Positions 53,153-62,280 are shown, counted from the stretch's first letter. The stretch is DNA of 64,000 bases from an uncultured Robinsoniella sp. (GCA_900540475.1 UQGG01000002.1:1-64000); one strand, 5' to 3'. Notes: generated by a model from the letters alone, not told the origin. Translations and numbers: made by a program.

Positions 53153-53806
53153 TCAGGAAATAAATTCTCCCATCGTTACAGCAAAAACATCTGCCAGTCC
53201 CTTAATTTCCTCCCAATCCCTGCCCGAACTTTCATCATAGAGCGCCGCTACGGGGAAGCCTGCCCGCTTAGCTGTCTTCACCGCATGAAGAACGTCTTCA
53301 AATACAAAGGTCTTCTCTTTGTGTGTTCCCAGTCTATCTAACGCTGCTTCATAGATATCAGGCCGTTCTTTCCCTGCCCCTACCTTCCTGCAGGTAAAGA
53401 TCGCCTGAAAATAGTGCAAAAGTTCCAGCCGTTGCAGGCAGACCCTTACAAGAGATTCATCGGTAGCTGTTGCCACACACATGGGAATCCCCTTATTTTT
53501 CAGGCTCTCTAAAAATTCTTTTACAAATGGCTTTCCCTGAATTCTTCCCTGATAATTCTCTTTCACCATTTGATTCACTTCGTCCATCATGGTCTCTATA
53601 GCTTCATCAAACTGATAATGTTTCTTAATATAACGGGCTGATTCCTCAAAACTCATGGTCTTTATAACCTCATCCAGATCCGGCGCCGGTATTTTCCCCT
53701 TCATTTTCACATAACTGCTGCCTATGTTTTTCCACATAGCCATTGAATCCAGAAGCGTTCCATCCATATCGAAAATAGCGCCTTCCATTTCACTTAATCT
53801 GACCAT
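53153..53806 (-). CDS. HAD-family phosphatase (beta-phosphoglucomutase-like)
   Basis: The 217-residue protein has the HAD motif DMDGTLLDS with the nucleophile Asp near residue 13, a helical cap domain (about 20-85), the threonine motif CVATATDES and motif IV VFEDVLHAV. It fits the PGM-like subfamily IA. It overlaps thiE by 13 bp and lies before thiD under the same TPP riboswitch, so a role as thiamine phosphate or HMP phosphate phosphatase is plausible but not shown. The start at 53806 has a GGAAG seven bases upstream. Confidence 0.82.
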   Translation of the reverse strand: MVRLSEMEGAIFDMDGTLLDSMAMWKNIGSSYVKMKGKIPAPDLDEVIKTMSFEESARYIKKHYQFDEAIETMMDEVNQMVKENYQGRIQGKPFVKEFLESLKNKGIPMCVATATDESLVRVCLQRLELLHYFQAIFTCRKVGAGKERPDIYEAALDRLGTHKEKTFVFEDVLHAVKTAKRAGFPVAALYDESSGRDWEEIKGLADVFAVTMGEFIS

Positions 53807-54438
53807 AAGTTTTCTTCCACCTCCTTAAGCAGGCTTTTCACCGCCCCGGTAATATGATCACTTGCAAATATCGCGGAAACCACAGCTACACCAGAGGCTT
53901 TACAGTTCTTCAGCTGTTTCATGTTTTCTTTCGTAATTCCGCCAATCACCACAACCGGAATAGGTACGGCTTCACAGATTTCACGGATTGTTTCTTTGGT
54001 AATTACAATCGTATCGTCCTTGGTGGAGGTTGCAAATGCAGCTCCTACCCCAAGATAATCCGCCCCCTGTTCCCATGCACTTTTCGCCTGCTCTACAGTT
54101 CTGGCTGTAACGCCCAGTATTTTATCTTCTCCTAATAGTTCCCTGGCTATTTTGGGAAGCATGTCTTTTTGCCCAATATGTACGCCGTCTGCCTGGCAGG
54201 CAATTGCCATTTCAACATCATCGTCAATTAAAAACGGCACCTGATAGCGCTTTGCAATTACTCCTATGCGCTTCGCTTCTTCCAGCAGCTCACCTTTTTC
54301 CATATGTTTTTCCCGCAGCTGCAAAAAAGTAACCCCGGCTGCAAGTGCTTCTTCCACCTGTTCTTCCAGTGACTGCTCTCCCACCCATTTTCGGTCTGTT
54401 ACTGCATACAGTTTCAGATCTTTACCACTAACTTTCAT
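53794..54438 (-). CDS. thiE: Thiamine-phosphate synthase
   Basis: ThiE joins HMP-PP and thiazole phosphate to thiamine phosphate. The 214-residue TIM-barrel protein shows YAVTDRKW, QLREK (pyrophosphate-binding Arg-Glu-Lys), DGVHIGQKD and GVGAAFATSTKDD. It is the first gene of the operon under a TPP riboswitch, with a GGAG site before its ATG. Confidence 0.96.
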   Translation of the reverse strand: MKVSGKDLKLYAVTDRKWVGEQSLEEQVEEALAAGVTFLQLREKHMEKGELLEEAKRIGVIAKRYQVPFLIDDDVEMAIACQADGVHIGQKDMLPKIARELLGEDKILGVTARTVEQAKSAWEQGADYLGVGAAFATSTKDDTIVITKETIREICEAVPIPVVVIGGITKENMKQLKNCKASGVAVVSAIFASDHITGAVKSLLKEVEENLWSD

Positions 54439-54510
54439 GATTCATATCTCCTTTGTTCTTTTTCGTCACATTCAACATGGAATTCATAACGCACATTCAA
54501 TTAAACCCGC

Positions 54511-54546
54511 AAAATAAAAGAAGTCCTGCAGGAAGTTGCAAGACTT
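54511..54546 (-). terminator. Riboswitch expression-platform terminator
   Basis: A 10-bp stem, AAGTCTTGCA with TGCAGGACTT (minus strand; 54521-54546), ends in TCTTTTATTTT and overlaps the aptamer 3' edge, so TPP binding can favour termination before thiE. Confidence 0.9.
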
Positions 54547-54632
54547 GTCCCTGATACTGTTACTTAAAATCAGGTCACCGGTTGAAGTTCACAACTTCCT
54601 CTCAGCCTGTCGTACAAGCTCCCTGGCAATTT
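54543..54632 (-). ncRNA. TPP riboswitch (THI element)
   Basis: On the minus strand the aptamer shows the GGGAGC start, GGCTGAGAGG, a small hairpin GAAGTT/AACTTC typical of the P3 extension, and the TGACCTGAT core with AGGGAC at the 3' end. These are the known thi-box parts. It stands directly upstream of thiE and is followed by a terminator. It senses thiamine pyrophosphate and would lower expression when TPP is plentiful. Confidence 0.92.
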
Positions 54633-54671
54633 CATTTCGTATCAAGGTTTGATTTGTTACCATATTTAATT

Positions 54672-54700
54672 AGTTTATCATAGGATTTCATGAGCGTCAA
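54672..54700 (-). promoter_or_regulatory. Promoter of the thi operon
   Basis: TTGACG (54695-54700), 17-base spacer and TAAACT (54672-54677) with a TG one base upstream (extended -10), on the minus strand. Confidence 0.7.
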
Positions 54701-54760
54701 ATTATATCCCTATTTTTTTTACCCAGAAGTATCACACAGCACGGCATTTTTAACATATTT

Positions 54761-55753
54761 TTACCGCATTTTGACAACAAAACCATACATAACGTAGTCT
54801 TCTCCCCATTTCCCGGTTACTTCATACACGTACCCGCTCTGCCCATTTGGGATCATCCACATTTTATCTTCTTTTTTGGTTACAAGTACCGCCTCACCGG
54901 GTTTTATCTGATCCGGTCCTCTCTCTTCTATTCTCCATCTTTTAACAACCACTTCCCCAGGGGTCTCACTGAAAACAAGTTTTAATTCCTCTACATCTTG
55001 AGAAATTTCAATCTCTTCCAGGTTCTCGGCCTGAATGACGGGCTGACTGTCCGTTTTCTCAACATTTCGGGTTCCATCTTCATTGGTAACCGTCCACTGA
55101 TAAGCCCTCTCGGAAATATTTGAAGAAGCTTCCATTCCGGCTAGGGGAACATATTGAATCTGCAGTGCCGGCTTCTCATTCGGGTCCGGCTCGCAGTAAA
55201 ATTCCTTTGCCCGTTCCAGATTAGCCTCAGCATCTGCTTCACTGCCTTCCTCAGTCACCTGCATTTTTACAACCCGGTCACAAACAATCGGATAGGACTC
55301 CATAACTCCTCCCGTATAATATATATCCACAATATTACCTGTTTTTAATTCTTCAAACGTAATCTCTTTCCCATCCAGTCCATAAATTTTATTTTCATCT
55401 GCCGTGACCACGCTAAATAATTCATTACTTTTCACATCTGCAAAATAATAAGCATTTTTCCCAAGCTTCAGGTACATTCCCCTTACTAAGGCTGGCTCTC
55501 CCTGGTACCCCTCCATGTCATCATCTTCGTTTTCGTCCTCATCCGGTAAAATTCCCAACACAGTCTGAGGTACTTCACATAAATTATCTTTCCCTGGCTC
55601 ATATCCCGGCATGATGCGAGCAATTACCCCTATTCTCTCCTTTTTAATTTCTTCCTGCTTCCGCTCACATCCATTCATCCACAATCCGGTTCCGATTACC
55701 AGTGCCATTGCCCACACAGCCATACGAACGATCTTTTTCCAATTATTTTTCAT
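54761..55753 (-). CDS. Lipoprotein of unknown function
   Basis: The 330-residue protein has a lipoprotein signal (lipobox MNGC, Cys29), an acidic stretch (about 70-80, DEDENEDDD), an OB-like segment with LKTGNIVDIYY near 137-147 reminiscent of DUF3221-type domains, and a C-terminal beta-rich domain. It may be an envelope protein that senses or binds ligands; no function can be assigned. It stands alone between the thi operon and the sugar cluster, with GGGGG before the ATG. Confidence 0.7.
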   Translation of the reverse strand: MKNNWKKIVRMAVWAMALVIGTGLWMNGCERKQEEIKKERIGVIARIMPGYEPGKDNLCEVPQTVLGILPDEDENEDDDMEGYQGEPALVRGMYLKLGKNAYYFADVKSNELFSVVTADENKIYGLDGKEITFEELKTGNIVDIYYTGGVMESYPIVCDRVVKMQVTEEGSEADAEANLERAKEFYCEPDPNEKPALQIQYVPLAGMEASSNISERAYQWTVTNEDGTRNVEKTDSQPVIQAENLEEIEISQDVEELKLVFSETPGEVVVKRWRIEERGPDQIKPGEAVLVTKKEDKMWMIPNGQSGYVYEVTGKWGEDYVMYGFVVKMR

Positions 55754-56107
55754 TGTTCTTCCCCCTTTAAATAATAATCACGTAACACCTGTTTTATAGA
55801 TAAGTGTATAAAATCACCATATCTGTTGCATGGAAAATAATTATTTGTAAAAACTGCATGGTACCAAGCCGGGAATGTCCTTATCCTGAAATATAACAAG
55901 GGATCCTCATGGGCACAAAAAAGGTACTGCATTTTTTTCAAATGCAATACCTTTTCCTATACATATATTCTGTGTTGAATCATTTATTGTGTAAATTTAT
56001 TATTTGTGTTTCTATGAGCCACTTCATTTTCTGTATTTACTCTATTATCTATATTACTTCATTATCTGTGCCACAATATTTTTCTGTAGATATTCGCCGT
56101 CTTAACT
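55754..56107. other. 354-bp AT-rich gap with one terminator
   Basis: No gene is visible. The strong hairpin at 55917-55955 ends the kinase-isomerase transcript; the part from 55960 to 56107 is AT-rich without clear structure. Confidence 0.65.
55917..55955 (-). terminator. Intrinsic terminator of the isomerase operon
   Basis: Sixteen-base arms (55919-55934 and 55940-55955, AAAAGGTA-TGCATTT pattern, one mismatch) with a 5-base loop and a T run on the minus strand, about 150 bp after the isomerase stop. Confidence 0.8.
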
Positions 56108-56785
56108 CTACGCCTTTGGATATTCGTTACAGAGTAATCGGTAAGCCGGTTCATCTTCATCAATTGTAGGGAATCTGCCTATGGGATCGTAGAAGCGATT
56201 GTCATTTTCATCGTCATTGCACATGGATACTTCTCCCAGAAGCACGGCACCTGTTCCCGCTTCCACGTTAAAATCATGATACATATAAGGATAAATGGTA
56301 ATACTTTCGCCCGGTGTGAGACGAACCTGGGTTCCGGCTGGTACGGTGAATTCTCTGCCATCGCAGTTAACCGTAACATCCGTATCTGCAAATGCTCCGT
56401 CTTCCGTGGAATTATATACCCGGATCAGAACATTTCCGCCGCCGCGGTTGATAATATCTTCCATCTTGTTCCAGTGGAAATGCATTGGAGCCATCTGTCC
56501 CTCATTTACCATCAGGAGTTTTTCTGCATATGTCTTGGTATACTTGTCATTTTTTAAATTTCCGTTACGAATGGTAATTAATGCAAATCCCACTTCATCA
56601 AATTTACCAAGTCCGTAATCTGTAATATCCCATCCCAGCATATTGTCGCGGATTTCATCGTATTCCGCCCCTTTTTCTTTCCAATCTTCCGCTGTCCATT
56701 TGCAAAACGGAGGGATTTCAAAACCATGTTCTTTGATTAATGCTTCCATGTCTTTAATAACTGCGTTGATTTTTGATCGTTTCAT
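56108..56785 (-). CDS. D-lyxose / D-mannose ketol-isomerase
   Basis: The 225-residue cupin-type protein has the metal ligands His102 and His104 in MHFHWNK, Glu109 and His170 in MYHDFN, the set known for D-lyxose isomerases. This family converts D-lyxose to D-xylulose and D-mannose to D-fructose. It is 21 bp downstream of the PfkB kinase gene with an AGAAGGAG site. Together they could turn mannose or lyxose into fructose-6-phosphate or xylulose-phosphate. Confidence 0.88.
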   Translation of the reverse strand: MKRSKINAVIKDMEALIKEHGFEIPPFCKWTAEDWKEKGAEYDEIRDNMLGWDITDYGLGKFDEVGFALITIRNGNLKNDKYTKTYAEKLLMVNEGQMAPMHFHWNKMEDIINRGGGNVLIRVYNSTEDGAFADTDVTVNCDGREFTVPAGTQVRLTPGESITIYPYMYHDFNVEAGTGAVLLGEVSMCNDDENDNRFYDPIGRFPTIDEDEPAYRLLCNEYPKA

Positions 56786-56806
56786 CCTACCTTCTCCTTC
56801 TATTTT

Positions 56807-57739
56807 TTATTTCAAATATTCCTCAATCTGTGCCCTTGTGGGAAGAGAATCGATTGCCCCTTTTGTCTGTACACAGATCCAGCCAGCAATATTTCCATAT
56901 TCCATTGCTTTTAAGATATTCTCTAACGCAATATCCTCTTTTTTCTCTGCACCCTGGATCAGAATACTGGATAAAAATCCTCCCCAGAATGCATCCCCTG
57001 CGCCGGTAGCATCTACTGCTTTTGCTTTTCTGCCCGGAATCTCACGTACTTCTCCGCCAAAGAAGCATTTTGCTCCGTTTGCGCCTAACGTCTCAATTAC
57101 CACTGTAATTCCATTTTCCTTCATGAGCGGCAGTATATTTTCCTCACCGCCCATCATATCCACTTCTTCTTCCGAAATTTTCAAGAAATCCACGTAAGGA
57201 AGTACTTCACGTACTTTTGCCGTACATGCATCAATATCATCATCCCACATAACATTGCGGTAATTCACATCAAAACTTACCAGCTTGTTATTCTCATGAG
57301 CAGCTTTCATGGCATAGACAGTAGCCTCCACTGCAGTTCCCTGAGACAGGGAGCAGGACCCTGCATGCACCATTTTACTTTCTTCTATTTTTGCATTCTT
57401 AATATCTTCGATCGTAAGGAGAGTATCTGCCCCCGGCTTTCTGGCAAATGTAAAGGAACGGTCTCCGTCTTCTGCCAGAGTTACAAATGCCATAGTCGTA
57501 ACGGCATCCTTTGTTAAATCCTCACATAATGCTTCTACATGATTCTCTTTTAAAGTATCTACCAGGAAACGCCCAAAGTCATCGTCTCCCATTTTGCCGC
57601 AGAATCCGGCTTTTAATCCATTTTTTCCGATTGCAATCGCAACGTTTGCAGGTGCTCCGCCAGCTTTTCTGATATAACTGAACGGTTCGTTCCCCGGAAT
57701 AAAGTCTATTAACATTTCTCCAACACAAATTACATCCAT
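56807..57739 (-). CDS. PfkB-family sugar kinase (fructokinase-like)
   Basis: The frame is open further upstream, but the ATG at 57739 has an ideal GGAGG seven bases before it, giving a 310-residue protein beginning MDVICVGEML. PfkB marks are GGAPANVAIA near residues 30-39 and the active-site DATGAGDAF near 255-263. It matches bacterial fructokinases (fructose to fructose-6-phosphate). It shares a transcript with the D-lyxose isomerase and stands behind a promoter with a palindromic site, next to a ROK regulator gene. Confidence 0.9.
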   Translation of the reverse strand: MDVICVGEMLIDFIPGNEPFSYIRKAGGAPANVAIAIGKNGLKAGFCGKMGDDDFGRFLVDTLKENHVEALCEDLTKDAVTTMAFVTLAEDGDRSFTFARKPGADTLLTIEDIKNAKIEESKMVHAGSCSLSQGTAVEATVYAMKAAHENNKLVSFDVNYRNVMWDDDIDACTAKVREVLPYVDFLKISEEEVDMMGGEENILPLMKENGITVVIETLGANGAKCFFGGEVREIPGRKAKAVDATGAGDAFWGGFLSSILIQGAEKKEDIALENILKAMEYGNIAGWICVQTKGAIDSLPTRAQIEEYLK

Positions 57740-57795
57740 TTTTTTACCTCCGTTTTTATTAAGGCTATTTATAGCAGCACTCATATGTAAATCTG

Positions 57796-57841
57796 CTTTA
57801 CTAATTAAATTTATTATAATGAATTCAAAAAGTAAAGTCAA
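57796..57841 (-). promoter_or_regulatory. Kinase-isomerase promoter with operator-like palindrome
   Basis: Minus-strand TTGACT (57836-57841), 17-base spacer, TATAAT (57813-57818). Half-sites CTTTACT (57796-57802) and AGTAAAG (57831-57837) flank the -10. A ROK repressor, encoded next door, is the natural candidate to bind here. Confidence 0.65.
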
Positions 57842-57868
57842 TATACATTTCAACTAAAAAAATTTTTT

Positions 57869-59038
57869 TTAGAATAGCAGTTTTCCTAAAAAGGCCTGCT
57901 GCAATACCTGGCATGCGCCCCCCAGCAGCTGTGCATCTGCCCCAAACTGCGTTTTTTTAATTTCAATCTCTGGGGCATTATGAAAAAACCTGCGGCTGTT
58001 TACTTCTTTTTTCAGGACTGCAATGGCATTCTCGGGCAGATAAATTCCATCATGTCCCAGAAGAATCAATCCCGGGTTTAAAATATTTACGTAATTCACC
58101 AGTGCGGCAGCCAGCTTTTTCATTACATCTGCAAATACCTCTTCCGCTGCGGGATCACTGCTTTCTCTGCAAAACTGCGTAAAACGGTAATCTTTTTTTG
58201 TTTCTCTCCGGAGACGCTCTTCCACTACCGGGGTGGTTGCATATAATTCCAGACAGCCTTTATTTCCACAGGTGCATTGTTCTCCCTGGTAATCTATGCT
58301 GGTATGCCCTACCTCCGATGGCAGACCGCTTTGGTTTTCATACAAATCACCATTCATCACCATCCCGCATCCGATTCCGCGTCCTAATCCCAGGAACAGG
58401 AAATCCTTATATTCATTTCCATATCCATACAGCAGCTCCGCAAGTGCTCCGCTTTGATTATCATGGTTTAAGAAAACAGGGAGCTGATACCGCTCTGTAA
58501 GCAATTCCACAATGGGAATATTTTTGATGTCCCAAAAATAAAGAGGTTCCAGGATCATTCCCTTCTTTACATCTACGGGACCAATGGATGCCACGCCAAT
58601 CCCCAGTATATTCTTTTCCTTCTTTTTAAGCCGGTCGACCATCTCATACAACTGTTCCATCAGTTCCTGGCTGTTTGTAACACAGGCTTCTTTCATGACT
58701 CTGGTTTCCCGCCGGAGAATCTTCAGACTAAAATCACATAATACAACTTCCAGGCGGCTTCGAAATACCAGCACGCCAATGATTTTGGGACATTTTCCGG
58801 ATATTTTTAAGCGGATCGGGTTTCTTCCGACTTCCTCATTCTGCACAGTGCTGGTTTCTTCAATCAAATGCTGTTCCAGCATTTCCGACACAATATTTGT
58901 AACTGCCATTTTGGTAAGACCTGTCCTTCTTGCAAGCTCTGCCCTGGAAGTACAGACTCCCGTAGCAATCAGCTTTAACATCAGTCCTCTGTTTAACTGC
59001 CGGTATGTCTTACTGTTTCCGCCTTTTCCACCGTTCAC
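57869..59038 (-). CDS. ROK-family transcriptional regulator (NagC/XylR type)
   Basis: The 389-residue protein has an N-terminal winged helix (about 15-60), an ATPase-like ROK fold (about 85-385), the GHTSID motif and the zinc motif C255-x-C257-x4-C262 (CTCGNKGC). The start is a GTG at 59038 with AAGGAG upstream. Its gene precedes the PfkB kinase and isomerase genes but they have their own promoter, so it likely represses that pair in answer to a sugar. Confidence 0.9.
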   Translation of the reverse strand: MNGGKGGNSKTYRQLNRGLMLKLIATGVCTSRAELARRTGLTKMAVTNIVSEMLEQHLIEETSTVQNEEVGRNPIRLKISGKCPKIIGVLVFRSRLEVVLCDFSLKILRRETRVMKEACVTNSQELMEQLYEMVDRLKKKEKNILGIGVASIGPVDVKKGMILEPLYFWDIKNIPIVELLTERYQLPVFLNHDNQSGALAELLYGYGNEYKDFLFLGLGRGIGCGMVMNGDLYENQSGLPSEVGHTSIDYQGEQCTCGNKGCLELYATTPVVEERLRRETKKDYRFTQFCRESSDPAAEEVFADVMKKLAAALVNYVNILNPGLILLGHDGIYLPENAIAVLKKEVNSRRFFHNAPEIEIKKTQFGADAQLLGGACQVLQQAFLGKLLF

Positions 59039-59094
59039 AATCTTTCTCCTTGCTTCATTTATTTCTGATTCTATCCATATTTTAATCCATTTTC

Positions 59095-59970
59095 TCAGAT
59101 AAGTAAAGCAAGTGTACCCACCACGATAAAAATCAGTCCCAGTACGGCTTTTTTCTTTAATTTTTCCTTTAACACAAAATATGAAAAAAAGACGGTTACT
59201 AAAATACTCAGTTTATCAATGGGCACCACAACGCCTGCCGGTCCATCCTGCAATGCCCGGTAATAGCATAGCCAGGACAGTCCTGTTGTAAGCCCGGATA
59301 AAAGGATGAATATCCAGGATCGTCTTTCAATATTTTTTATTTCCTTTTGTTTGCGCAGCCCAAAAACCATGAGCCATGCCATAATCAAAACCACCAGCGT
59401 GCGGATTGCCGTACCCAGATTGGATTCAACACCGGCTATTCCCACTTTTCCAAGGATCGCCGTAAGACTTGCAAATACAGCCGAGAGCAGGGCATAGATC
59501 AGCCATGCGCCATTTTTTTCCGGCTTCCGATCCGATGCGTTTGGTTTCTGATGCTGCCTTCCCAGCATCAGATAGGTACCGGTTCCCATAAGAGCCATAG
59601 CCAGCACTTTGATAATGCTAAGCCCTTCCTTTAAAAACAGAAATGCAAAAAGCATGGTCAGTATAGTGCTGGATTTATCAATGGATACTACTTTATTGAC
59701 ATCCCCCATCTGCAGAGCCTTGAAATAACAGATCCAGGACGCACCCGTAGCCAATCCCGACAGTATTAAAAACAGGAATGTTTTTCCGCTGATCTCTGCT
59801 ATCGATTCAAAAGATCCCGCCACTAAAACCATTAACCAGGCAAAAAGAACTACGATCACTGTCCGCAGCGCTGTCACCAGATAAGAATTCGTCTTCTCAA
59901 TTCCAAGCTTTGCAAGAACTGCCGTGATCCCGGCAAAAAGTGCAGATCCAAAAGCAAACAAAACCCACAT
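59095..59970 (-). CDS. EamA-family transporter (drug/metabolite)
   Basis: The 291-residue protein has ten membrane segments as two EamA repeats (about 1-138 and 152-290), each ending with the VPIDK/VSIDK motif typical of this family. These export or import small metabolites. I place the start at the ATG at 59970: GGAGG is eight bases before it, while the earlier GTG at 59979 overlaps that site. It stands between the MATE exporter and the ROK regulator gene; the substrate is unknown. Confidence 0.85.
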   Translation of the reverse strand: MWVLFAFGSALFAGITAVLAKLGIEKTNSYLVTALRTVIVVLFAWLMVLVAGSFESIAEISGKTFLFLILSGLATGASWICYFKALQMGDVNKVVSIDKSSTILTMLFAFLFLKEGLSIIKVLAMALMGTGTYLMLGRQHQKPNASDRKPEKNGAWLIYALLSAVFASLTAILGKVGIAGVESNLGTAIRTLVVLIMAWLMVFGLRKQKEIKNIERRSWIFILLSGLTTGLSWLCYYRALQDGPAGVVVPIDKLSILVTVFFSYFVLKEKLKKKAVLGLIFIVVGTLALLI

Positions 59971-60004
59971 CCGCCACACCTCCCATAATACAGCTGTCTG
60001 TTGT

Positions 60005-61363
60005 CTATACGTTTATTTCACGCCTATGTAAAATCTTCTTAATCATTGCGAAGTAGCAGATACCCGTAACCACCGCACTGACCACATCAGCGACCGGCTC
60101 CGCCAGAAATACCTGGTCTATTTCATAGACCAGGGGCAGCAGGAACACGGCTGCAAGGTACACAATCTTACGGAAGGTGGATAACGGCAATGCCATTTTT
60201 GCAATGCCCATTCCTGTAAACCCATCCACAAAAGTGTACTGGATTGCCAGCGGTATAATACCTAATGTATATATCCTTATGGCACGTGTGGCAAACTGGA
60301 TATAGTTTTCATTCTGAGTGAAAATTCCTACAAATGGTTTGGCAAAATTCTGTGCAATAATAAACATAATGGTTGTAAAAATAAGGCATAAAATGACGAT
60401 CCACTTCTCTGCTTCCAGAACCCGGTGGGATTTGCGCGCCCCATAATTATATCCCAGTATTGTCTGGGTTCCCGCTGTAATACCTCCAAGGGGCATGGTT
60501 ACCATAAGCATAAAACTCTGCACAATGGTCGCACAGGTGATCAGCATATCTCCCCTGTCCGGTCCCCCATATTTTTGCAATACAGTATTCAGAGCGATCA
60601 GTAATACATTATCCATTACAATAATGATAAAGGGTGTCAGTCCCAAAAAGGAAATCTTGCGCATAATCTTCAGGCTGTATCCCCCAAAGCTGATGGAGAT
60701 AGGAACCTTTTTCCCAAAGAGAAATTTTAAAACAAAGCAGCAGGAAACCAACTGGGATAAAACCGTAGCAATTGCCGCCCCCTTTACGCCCATGCCAAAT
60801 ACAAAAATAAAAATCGGATCTAACACAATATTCATGGCTGCCCCGATCATAACGGACAGCATCCCGACTTTTGCATATCCCTGACAGATAATAAACTGAT
60901 TCATGCCGATCGACATCAGAGCAAACACAGTGCCCAGCAAATAGATGGTAAAATAATCATTTGCATAAGGGAAACTCTGCTCACTTGCGCCAAACCACAG
61001 GAGCAGATGCTCTTTTAGCGGCAGCAGCAGGATAGTCAGCGCCACGGATACCACGAGCAGCAGTAAAAAACTGTTTGCCAGGATCTGTTTTGCTGATTTT
61101 TCATCCTTTTCCCCCATTCGAATACTCATAAGAGGGGAGCCGCCCACCCCTACAAAGGATCCGAATGCCGACAAAAGTGCTACAATCGGTCCGCAGATGC
61201 CCACACCAGCCAGGGCTATTTCACCGATCTGATCAATATTTCCAATATACATGCGGTCTACCACGCTGTATAACACGTTAATAAACTGCGCCAGCATGGA
61301 AGGGATTCCAAGGCGCAGTACAAGTTTTCTGATACTATCTTTTTCCAGATTATTCTCAACCAT
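60005..61363 (-). CDS. MATE-family multidrug efflux transporter
   Basis: The 452-residue protein (from the ATG at 61363, with GGAGA seven bases before; the upstream GTG at 61402 lacks one) has about twelve membrane segments in two homologous halves, with the LSAFGSFVGVGGSP and MPLGGITAGTQ segments typical of MATE proteins. These use Na+ or H+ gradients to expel drugs and organic cations. It follows the MerR/TipAS-type gene by less than 100 bp and is probably under its control. Confidence 0.93.
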   Translation of the reverse strand: MVENNLEKDSIRKLVLRLGIPSMLAQFINVLYSVVDRMYIGNIDQIGEIALAGVGICGPIVALLSAFGSFVGVGGSPLMSIRMGEKDEKSAKQILANSFLLLLVVSVALTILLLPLKEHLLLWFGASEQSFPYANDYFTIYLLGTVFALMSIGMNQFIICQGYAKVGMLSVMIGAAMNIVLDPIFIFVFGMGVKGAAIATVLSQLVSCCFVLKFLFGKKVPISISFGGYSLKIMRKISFLGLTPFIIIVMDNVLLIALNTVLQKYGGPDRGDMLITCATIVQSFMLMVTMPLGGITAGTQTILGYNYGARKSHRVLEAEKWIVILCLIFTTIMFIIAQNFAKPFVGIFTQNENYIQFATRAIRIYTLGIIPLAIQYTFVDGFTGMGIAKMALPLSTFRKIVYLAAVFLLPLVYEIDQVFLAEPVADVVSAVVTGICYFAMIKKILHRREINV

Positions 61364-61459
61364 TTTCTCTTCTCCAATACGGTACTTATCATTCGTACGC
61401 ACTGAATATTCTATCTGGTTTACAAGAGAATTTCAATAGAATTTTACTTTGTTTTACAT

Positions 61460-62227
61460 CTAATTTTCAGGCTGGTTAAAAGCCCTGACCGCATCCCTTA
61501 AAAAACGGGCGCATCCCTTTACATTCTGGTCGTAATAAGCGGTAAAACGTTCATCCGCAACATACATTTCTGCTACACCGCAATGCGCCTGGGCGGAATA
61601 GTGTGTCCAGGTGAAGGACAGCCATTCTTTGTGAAGACGTGCAATTTTTTGCCCCAGATCTCCGGACGGATCTTCCTTCTTTTCAACCGCTTCCTCCAGC
61701 AGGCTGTTAATTTCTTTCCCGGTCTCCTTCATTTTCTCATATTCTTCCATGGTCAGATTCATCATTTTTGCATTACTTGCATCCACTTCATCTGCACCAT
61801 AGGATTTCCGGATCTCTTCCCCATACTTTTTTTCATTTTCCTGTATCATCTCTTTTTTTAAACCTTCAAACTTTTCTTTGTCAGTCATGCTTGTTATCCC
61901 CTCTTCCTTTTCAATTGTTTTATTCACATTTTTAATCAGGAGGTCTATTTGCTGCTGACGTTGTTTTAGAACTTCCAGATGCTCCTTCAAAATATCCACC
62001 CGGTTAAAGGCTGCATCTGAAGTGAGCGCTTTTATTTTGGACAGCTCCATCCCCATATCCCGAAAAAGCAGAATCTGCTGAAGTGCGTCCACTTCTGCTT
62101 CTCCATAAATGCGGTATCCGGATTCATTTACATAAGCCGGATGCAGCAGGCCAATTCCATCGTAATAGCGCAGTGCCCGGGTAGTGATTCCAGCCAGTTT
62201 TGCCAGTTTTTGAATGGTGTATTCCAT
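61460..62227 (-). CDS. MerR-family regulator with TipAS-like domain
   Basis: The 255-residue protein has a MerR helix-turn-helix (1-70, IQKLAKLAGITTRALRYYDGI), a coiled-coil (75-110) and a TipAS-like antibiotic-binding domain (about 130-250). TipAS proteins bind thiopeptides and related drugs. It precedes a MATE exporter gene, the usual regulator-pump pairing, and has its own MerR-type promoter. It probably activates both genes when the drug is present. Confidence 0.93.
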   Translation of the reverse strand: MEYTIQKLAKLAGITTRALRYYDGIGLLHPAYVNESGYRIYGEAEVDALQQILLFRDMGMELSKIKALTSDAAFNRVDILKEHLEVLKQRQQQIDLLIKNVNKTIEKEEGITSMTDKEKFEGLKKEMIQENEKKYGEEIRKSYGADEVDASNAKMMNLTMEEYEKMKETGKEINSLLEEAVEKKEDPSGDLGQKIARLHKEWLSFTWTHYSAQAHCGVAEMYVADERFTAYYDQNVKGCARFLRDAVRAFNQPEN

Positions 62228-62249
62228 CTTCTCACCTCCTGATAAATCT

Positions 62250-62280
62250 ATCTTAAACCTTTACGCAGCGTCAATGTCAA
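62250..62280 (-). promoter_or_regulatory. MerR-type promoter of the TipAS-like regulator
   Basis: TTGACA (62275-62280), 19-base spacer and TAAGAT (62250-62255) on the minus strand, with a GACGC/GCGT dyad and outer CCTT/AAGG pairs in the spacer: the classic MerR operator. Confidence 0.75.

Noticed and set aside
55960..56107. Small plus-strand frame in the gap before the isomerase gene
   Set aside because: It is AT-rich with no ribosome binding site and runs into the antisense of the isomerase gene.
57740..57853. Longer start for the PfkB kinase
   Set aside because: The frame is open upstream, but these residues contain the promoter region, do not resemble the family and the ideal GGAGG site belongs to the ATG at 57739.
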